Shown here one piece after another: positions 1 through 4,081 of a DNA stretch of 5,306 nt. This stretch comes from Gemmatimonadota bacterium (GTDB lineage: Bacteria > Gemmatimonadota > Gemmatimonadetes > Gemmatimonadales > GWC2-71-9), in the NCBI GenBank assembly GCA_003220905.1, contig QHTS01000149.1:1-5306 (forward strand), read 5' to 3'. Both the position numbers and the translations under genes were made by a program. The number at the start of each line of letters is the position of its first letter. Position 1 is the stretch's first letter. The notes below the pieces were generated by a model, which saw only the letters and a program-made list of their open reading frames with translations, was not told the DNA's origin and searched no databases.

Positions 1-696
1 GAGCAGAGAGACGAACTCCTGCGCCAGCTTGGGCCCGATCCCCGACTCCTCGTGCTTGAAGAAAATGAACGCGTCCTGCCACCCCTTCCCCAGCTCCTTC
101 ACCGTCTGGGCCCACTGCTCGAGATCCTGCTTCCTGTAGCCTTCGTCGCGCAGCCGCATGTAGCCGAAGTCGGCGGTCGTCACGAGCGGGGTGTGCCCCT
201 CCTCGGTGTCCGCGACGCACAGCGCCGCGTTCCCGACCCGCAACGCCTCGTACACGTCATCCGCGAACCACGACTCGTGCCGGAACTCCCACGCGCACCG
301 CAGGTCCGCCGGGAACTGTGTGAGGAGATCGTTCAGGCGGTCGACGTCCTTCTTGAAATTGGGCGGGAGCTGAAACAGGATCGGCCCGAGCTTCGGCCCG
401 AGCTTGCGTCCCGTCTCGAGGAAGTAGCGTAGCGGGTCGTCCACGTCGCGGAGCCGGGCGATGTGGGTGATGCGCTGCGGCGCCTTGAGAACGAAGGTGA
501 AGGCTGTCGGCGTGGCCGCGTCCCAGCCGGCCACCGTCTTCGCGTTCGGCATGCGGTAGAACGTGTAGTTGATCTCCACCGTGCCGAGCCGCTGGGCATA
601 AAACTCGAGCATCTTGGCCTCCGCCATCTTGGCCGGATAAAACGTCCCCTTCCACTCGGGGAAGTTGTAGCCCGAGGTGCCCACGCGGACGTTCAC
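1..696 (-). CDS. DUF72 / YecE-like family protein (C-terminus cut by window edge)
   Basis: This is a DUF72 (COG1801, YecE-like) protein, a TIM-barrel-like family of unsettled biochemical function. 232 codons are visible, and family members are usually around 240-270 residues, so only a short C-terminal piece is missing. Visible family hallmarks are GTSGYNFPEWKGTFYP (residues 6-21), TVEINYTFYRMP (39-50), FVLKAPQRITH (68-78), ILFQLPPNF (106-114), EFRHESWF (137-144) and, near the end, FIFFKHEESG (210-219). The start is GTG at 696-694, chosen because the family signature begins five residues later. It overlaps the upstream aldehyde dehydrogenase stop as GTGA (4 bp). No strong Shine-Dalgarno is seen, so translation probably depends on coupling. 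It is the last visible gene of the RLP-cupin-ALDH operon. Family assignment is very secure, but the role in this operon is unknown. Confidence 0.95.
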   Translation of the reverse strand, partial: MNVRVGTSGYNFPEWKGTFYPAKMAEAKMLEFYAQRLGTVEINYTFYRMPNAKTVAGWDAATPTAFTFVLKAPQRITHIARLRDVDDPLRYFLETGRKLGPKLGPILFQLPPNFKKDVDRLNDLLTQFPADLRCAWEFRHESWFADDVYEALRVGNAALCVADTEEGHTPLVTTADFGYMRLRDEGYRKQDLEQWAQTVKELGKGWQDAFIFFKHEESGIGPKLAQEFVSLL

Positions 697-2057
697 GCCA
701 CCCACACCGTCTTGATGTTCACGAACTCCCGCAGGCCCTCCCCCGACAGCTCGCGCCCGTAGCCCGAGCGCTTCACGCCCCCGAACGGCAGGCGTGGATC
801 GGATTTGACGAGCCCGTTCACGAACACGCTCCCCGCCTCGATCTCGCGGGCGACGCGCTCGCCACGCTGCGCGTCCCGGGTCCAGACCGCCGCCCCGAGG
901 CCATACGACGACGCGTTGGCGATGCGGATCGCGTCCCCCTCGTCCTTGGCGCGGATCACCGCCGCGACGGGGCCGAACGTCTCCTGGTCGAACACCGGCA
1001 TCCCGGCCTCCACGGCGACGAGCACGGTGGGCGGGTAGAACGCGCCCCGGCCGGCGGGGAGCTCGCCGCCGAGAATGAGTCGGGCGCCGCGTTTCACGGA
1101 CTCCTGCACCTGGCGGTGGAGGTTCTCGCGCAGGTCGAGCCGCGCCTGCGGCCCGACCTGCGTCGTCGGATCCAGGGGGTCGCCGACCTTCCGGACGCGC
1201 ATTTCGCTCGTGAACCGCTCGAGGAAGCGCTCCGCCACGCGCTCCACCACGATGAAGCGCTTCGCGGCAATGCAACTCTGGCCGCTGTTGATCAGACGTG
1301 CCTCGGCAGCGGTCTGAGCGGCTCTCTCTACGTCGGCATCGTCGAGCACGATGAACGGATCGCTGCCGCCGAGCTCGAGAACCGTTTTCTTCAGGTGTCG
1401 ACCCGCCTCCTCCGCCACCTGGCTCCCCGCGCGGTCCGAGCCGGTGAGCGTCACCGCGCGCACGCGGCCGTCGGCGATGACGCCCCCGGCGCCTGCATTC
1501 GAGAGGAACACCACTCGGAATAGTCCGTCCGGGAACCCCGCGTCCCGGAAGACGCCCTCGATCTCGAGCGCGCAGCGCGGCACGTTCGGCGCGTGCTTCA
1601 GGATTCCGGCGTTCCCCGCCAGCAGCGCCGGCGCGGCGAAGCGGAATACCTGCCAGAACGGGAAATTCCACGGCATGATGGCGAGCACGGGACCGAGGGC
1701 TTCGAACCGCACGTAGCTGCGCGACGCGTCGCTGGCGCGGGGCTCGTCGGCGAGGAAGGCTGCGCCGTGCTCCGCGTAGTAATCACACGCCGAGGCGCAC
1801 TTCTCCGCCTCCGCGGCTCCTTGCGCCAGCGGCTTTCCCATCTCGAGGGCCATCGTGCGAGCGTACGCATCCCGGCGCCCCCGCAGGACGCGCCCGGCGG
1901 CCCGCAACCGCTCCGCTCGCTCGGCCACGGGCCGGCGACGCCATGCGCGCGATGCCGCATCGGCGTGCTCGAGAATCCAGCCCAGGGCATCAGGCGACGT
2001 TTCGTCGAGCGTCTCCAGCACCTCGCCGGTGGCGGGGTTGACCGACTGAAAGCTCAT
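693..2057 (-). CDS. NAD(P)-dependent aldehyde dehydrogenase, succinate-semialdehyde dehydrogenase (Sad/YneI) type
   Basis: A cytoplasmic aldehyde dehydrogenase of 454 residues, which oxidises an aldehyde to its carboxylate with NAD(P)+. It looks full length beside E. coli Sad/YneI (about 460 residues) and resembles it throughout: it begins with SVNPATGE, and the cofactor region MPWNFPFWQ is followed by LKHAPNV, a YneI-like signature. Key residues visible are Asn131 (oxyanion hole, MPWNFP), Lys154 (cofactor), Gly206 and Gly211 of the TGSDRAG turn, general base Glu228 (LELGGSDPF), nucleophile Cys262 (NSGQSCIAAKRF) and Glu359 (QETFGP). All catalytic residues are intact. The ATG overlaps the cupin stop as ATGA (4 bp) and has a good Shine-Dalgarno GAGGTGA four bases upstream. 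Its own stop overlaps the DUF72 start by 4 bp. Succinate semialdehyde is the family's named substrate, but the RLP operon suggests a sugar- or thio-derived aldehyde may be the real one. Confidence 0.96.
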   Translation of the reverse strand: MSFQSVNPATGEVLETLDETSPDALGWILEHADAASRAWRRRPVAERAERLRAAGRVLRGRRDAYARTMALEMGKPLAQGAAEAEKCASACDYYAEHGAAFLADEPRASDASRSYVRFEALGPVLAIMPWNFPFWQVFRFAAPALLAGNAGILKHAPNVPRCALEIEGVFRDAGFPDGLFRVVFLSNAGAGGVIADGRVRAVTLTGSDRAGSQVAEEAGRHLKKTVLELGGSDPFIVLDDADVERAAQTAAEARLINSGQSCIAAKRFIVVERVAERFLERFTSEMRVRKVGDPLDPTTQVGPQARLDLRENLHRQVQESVKRGARLILGGELPAGRGAFYPPTVLVAVEAGMPVFDQETFGPVAAVIRAKDEGDAIRIANASSYGLGAAVWTRDAQRGERVAREIEAGSVFVNGLVKSDPRLPFGGVKRSGYGRELSGEGLREFVNIKTVWVA

Positions 2058-2455
2058 GGGATCACCTCGGGCCCATCCCGCACCCGATCCACCGTGCAGA
2101 GAAATCCGAGGGGCTCGTCGCCGGTGGCCCGGAACTGGTGAGCCACGCCGGGTGACACGTATACGCAGTCGAACGGGGCGATCTCGTAGCTCCTATCGCC
2201 CAGCATCACGCGCCCCCGGCCGCGAATGACGACCACGGCGTGCGGATGCTGATGCCGCTCGAGCGTCGAGTAGCCACCGGGTTGGATCTCGAAATAGCGG
2301 GTGACGAAGCTGAACGGCTCTTCCCCGGCTGCTTCGCCCAGGAGCGTCTGTCGAGTCACGTCCCGGTACGGCACGTCCCCCGTCTTGTATTCGCGCACGG
2401 GGACTCCGTCCCAGCGAAACCCGCCGAACCTGAGGACCTTCGATCGGTCATCCAT
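2054..2455 (-). CDS. Small single-domain cupin protein
   Basis: A 133-residue cupin_2-type single beta-barrel, cytoplasmic with no signal peptide. Motif 1 is G61-YSTLER-H68-Q-H70-P-H72-AVVVIRGRG and motif 2 is YVSPGVAHQF with Pro102, Gly103 and His106. The likely metal ligands are His68, His70 and His106. The canonical motif-1 glutamate is replaced by Val74, with an extra histidine (His72) close by, so the metal site may differ from the textbook 3His-1Glu set. The start ATG at 2455-2453 lies inside the end of the RLP gene (8-bp overlap), with a GGTGAG element about 11 bases upstream. The stop overlaps the ALDH start by 4 bp. A separate cupin acts directly after an RLP in the R. rubrum methylthioadenosine-isoprenoid shunt (methylthioxylulose-5-phosphate methylsulfurylase), so an enzymatic role next to the RLP is plausible. 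A sensory or non-catalytic role is not excluded. Confidence 0.92.
   Translation of the reverse strand: MDDRSKVLRFGGFRWDGVPVREYKTGDVPYRDVTRQTLLGEAAGEEPFSFVTRYFEIQPGGYSTLERHQHPHAVVVIRGRGRVMLGDRSYEIAPFDCVYVSPGVAHQFRATGDEPLGFLCTVDRVRDGPEVIP
2062..2068 (-). promoter_or_regulatory. Shine-Dalgarno of the aldehyde dehydrogenase gene
   Basis: GAGGTGA on the minus strand lies four bases before the ATG at 2057-2055, inside the end of the cupin gene. It fixes the ALDH start at the ATGA overlap. Confidence 0.75.
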
Positions 2456-3566
2456 GGGAATGCCGTCTCACCGCCGCGACCATCCGCTCTGCCGCCGTGG
2501 CGGGATCGGGTTGCGCGTACAGGCTCCCGCCGATCAGGAAGATGGTGTCCGCGCCGTACCGCTCTATCCAGTGCGGCACGCGCGCCGCGTCGATGCCCCC
2601 CGCCGGCACCGGGAACGAGGGGGACACGGGTCCGAGCGGCCCGCGCAGCCGCGCGTTGATCGCGGCGCAGGTCGCTTCCGAGAACGTAAATCGCCCCCCG
2701 ACGTTGGGATAGATCACCGCATCGCTCCCCGCAAGGCGGAACAGGTCGCCCAACAGCACCTCCGGCGCGATACCGTGGTCCGGCCGGAAGAACGCGCCCG
2801 CGAGCGACGGGTGCGACATGACCGCCAGCCCCGTGGCCGCGGCGATCGTGCCCACGGCGCCAAGACCCGCCGGGAGCGCGTTGACGACGACGCCGTGGCA
2901 GCCGGCGCGCCGCGCGACGTCAGCGCGCTCCACCATCTCGGGCGGGCTGCTCGTGACGTTCGGGAAGTACAGCGCGTTCCCACCCGTCTCGCGGTTGGCC
3001 CGCGCAACCGCCTCCCCGCAGCGCTCGACCCGCTCGCGAAACGGCGCGGGGTTCTGATCCGCCAGGCTGTGATCATCTTTGATGAGATCGATCCCCGCTC
3101 GGGCGAATCCATAGGCCAGCTGTGCGAGCTGGGGGGCGGAGAAGCCGAGCGGCTTGAGCGCCGTGCAGAGGAGGGGTCGTCGGCGGACGCCCGTGAGCTC
3201 GCGTAGCCCCGCGATGCCGAGCCGCGGGCCGCGCATCGCGGTAAGGAGCTCGTCTGGCCACTCGAGACCGGCGATCAGGATCCCCGCCTTGAGCGAGATG
3301 TTGCCGAACAGGAGGTTCAGGAGCTGCGGTACGTCGCCGCATACGGCGCCCGGGTCGAACGAGATGACGGCGCGGGAGCGACCGCGCCCGAGCGACTGGA
3401 CTGACTCGACGTGCCCCGCGACCCGCGCCGCGACCTCCGGGGGCACGGCGTCCGCGGGGAGCTCGACGGTCTGCTCGAACGCGATGTCGCGCGCCTTCGC
3501 GGCGGCGAGCCGGCTCGAGCAGGCGAGGTGATACGTCACGCGGAGGCGCATTGTGATCGCGGTCAC
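2448..3566 (-). CDS. RuBisCO-like protein (RLP, form IV type)
   Basis: A 372-residue RuBisCO large-chain homologue (COG1850), shorter than true RuBisCO (about 450-480). An N-terminal alpha/beta domain (about 1-115, beginning MRLRVTYHLA at residue 6) precedes a TIM barrel. Lys138 in CTALKPLGFS matches the catalytic Lys175 of RuBisCO, while Lys177 is Leu140. The carbamylation motif is IDLIKDDH (159-166): Lys163 and Asp165 are kept, but the Glu204 equivalent is His166. SHPSLAG (251-257) replaces the HRAMHA motif, so Arg295 is Pro253. YPNVGGRF (286-293) replaces the HSGT loop. Phosphate-binding Gly323-Gly324 and Gly346-Gly347 remain. This pattern fits an RLP that enolises or isomerises a phosphorylated ketose rather than a CO2-fixing enzyme. 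The start is GTG 3566 or ATG 3551, five codons inside. Neither has a clear Shine-Dalgarno, and an in-frame TAG at 3650-3648 blocks longer forms. It is the first gene of the operon. The motifs recall the DeepYkr subgroup, but the subgroup call needs a tree. Confidence 0.93.
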   Translation of the reverse strand: MTAITMRLRVTYHLACSSRLAAAKARDIAFEQTVELPADAVPPEVAARVAGHVESVQSLGRGRSRAVISFDPGAVCGDVPQLLNLLFGNISLKAGILIAGLEWPDELLTAMRGPRLGIAGLRELTGVRRRPLLCTALKPLGFSAPQLAQLAYGFARAGIDLIKDDHSLADQNPAPFRERVERCGEAVARANRETGGNALYFPNVTSSPPEMVERADVARRAGCHGVVVNALPAGLGAVGTIAAATGLAVMSHPSLAGAFFRPDHGIAPEVLLGDLFRLAGSDAVIYPNVGGRFTFSEATCAAINARLRGPLGPVSPSFPVPAGGIDAARVPHWIERYGADTIFLIGGSLYAQPDPATAAERMVAAVRRHSHG

Positions 3567-3617
3567 GCTGGATGTTAGTGTCGGAGCGCGGCAGCGCGGC
3601 CGACTCTGCGACAGCCC

Positions 3618-3648
3618 GGGGGCCGCCGGTCCCAGCCGATCGGCCCCC
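3618..3648. repeat. Inverted repeat (8-bp arms) containing a 10-bp palindrome
   Basis: GGGGGCCG at 3618-3625 pairs perfectly with CGGCCCCC at 3641-3648, with a 15-base spacer. Overlapping the right arm is a perfect 10-bp palindrome, GCCGATCGGC (3635-3644). It directly flanks the AT-rich -10-like patch at about 3648-3660, a reasonable place for an operator. Chance occurrence is quite possible in DNA this rich in G and C. Confidence 0.35.
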
Positions 3649-3720
3649 TATCCTTATAGCATGGGCCGACTTATCCCGCACGACCCCCGCCGGGCACACG
3701 CCTTGCGACTCGGGGACGTG

Positions 3721-3739
3721 CGGCCGCATGGCGCGGCCG
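3721..3739 (+). repeat. Short hairpin just before the Shine-Dalgarno of the small gene
   Basis: CGGCCGC (3721-3727) and GCGGCCG (3733-3739) form a 7-bp all-G/C stem with a 5-base loop, ending two bases before the GAGGAG ribosome site at 3742-3747. In the mRNA it could limit or stabilise ribosome loading. It may also be a chance GC-rich inverted repeat. Confidence 0.35.
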
Positions 3740-3741
3740 AC

Positions 3742-3747
3742 GAGGAG
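3742..3747 (+). promoter_or_regulatory. Shine-Dalgarno of the Trp-rich small gene
   Basis: GAGGAG stands six bases before the ATG at 3754. Together with the in-frame TGA at 3748-3750 it fixes the start codon of the small protein, because no upstream start in that frame is possible. Confidence 0.8.
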
Positions 3748-3753
3748 TGATGT

Positions 3754-3975
3754 ATGACACAGTCATGGCGACCGGACGACTGGGCCGAGGACGACCTGGA
3801 GCAGGTGTTCGCCCGGGAGCGCGAAGCCTGGCGCGGGGACCTCCATCCCCACGCCGAGCCGTGGCGCGCCGATCCGCGCGACGATCGGTGGCGTGGCCGC
3901 GAGCACCTCGCCGACTGGCCGGAGGCGCAGGCCGGGCCCGAGTACTGGATGTACAAGCGGGCCGCCGAAGGGTGA
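3754..3975 (+). CDS. Tryptophan-rich small protein of unknown function (73 aa)
   Basis: I do not recognise this protein. Evidence that it is real: a strong Shine-Dalgarno six bases before the ATG, an in-frame stop directly before it, third codon positions almost all G or C, and a hairpin 28 bases after the stop. It is very polar and carries seven tryptophans in 73 residues (5, 10, 26, 37, 46, 55, 65). Several sit in a loose W-R-x-(D/R) pattern: WRPDD, WRGDL, WRADP and WRGRE. It is rich in Asp, Glu and Arg and has a more aromatic tail, YWMYK (64-68). There is no signal peptide, membrane segment or cysteine, so it is probably cytoplasmic. It is divergent from the RLP operon and upstream of the receptor gene, so no function follows from context. 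A reading in the other plus frame (3747-3983) is Arg/Ala-rich and looks like a shadow. Confidence 0.72.
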   Translation: MTQSWRPDDWAEDDLEQVFAREREAWRGDLHPHAEPWRADPRDDRWRGREHLADWPEAQAGPEYWMYKRAAEG

Positions 3976-4003
3976 CCGTGTAGCCCTCGCGATCTGGCGT
4001 ACG

Positions 4004-4040
4004 GAGGCCCGGCCTGTCCTCTAGCGACAGGCTGGGCCTC
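4004..4040 (+). terminator. Strong hairpin, probable terminator (or attenuator) after the small gene
   Basis: GAGGCCCGGCCTGTC (4004-4018) pairs over 15 positions with GACAGGCTGGGCCTC (4026-4040), with one G-U wobble and a 7-base loop. It follows the small gene's stop by 28 bases. The downstream tract TCTGCTTCTC is pyrimidine-rich but not a clean T run, so intrinsic termination may be incomplete. Since the receptor gene starts only about 41-74 bases later, the hairpin could also regulate read-through. Confidence 0.72.
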
Positions 4041-4081
4041 TCTGCTTCTCCCCGCCTTGCGAACCCGCCCGTCCCCGCGGT

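Larger units (their letters stand above)
3567..3753. promoter_or_regulatory. Divergent intergenic region between the RLP operon and the Trp-rich small gene
   Basis: These 187 bases must hold the start signals for the minus-strand RLP operon and the plus-strand small gene. The only AT-rich patch is CTATCCTTATAGC near 3648-3660. It offers TATAGC at 3655-3660 on the plus strand and TATAAG/GATAGG on the minus strand as possible -10 elements, but no convincing -35 box stands at the proper distance on either strand. Inverted repeats are listed separately. That promoters lie here follows from gene layout; the exact boxes are not resolved. Confidence 0.4.

Noticed and set aside
1593..2141. A 182-codon plus-strand open frame opposite the aldehyde dehydrogenase
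   Set aside because: Antisense to a gene with intact catalytic motifs; Arg-rich and without recognisable domains.
2301..3206. A 301-codon plus-strand open frame opposite the cupin and RLP genes
   Set aside because: Low-complexity Arg/Ala/Pro translation antisense to two well-supported genes, with no family signature.
2448..3566. Reading the RLP as a genuine CO2-fixing RuBisCO large subunit
   Set aside because: Lys177, Glu204, Arg295 and the HSGT loop equivalents are all replaced, and no small subunit or phosphoribulokinase is visible.
3661..3750. A 29-codon plus-strand frame (ATG 3661, TGA 3748-3750) ending three bases before the small gene's ATG, a possible leader peptide
   Set aside because: No Shine-Dalgarno and no recognisable attenuator-type residue run. 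The position is suggestive but the support is too thin to annotate.
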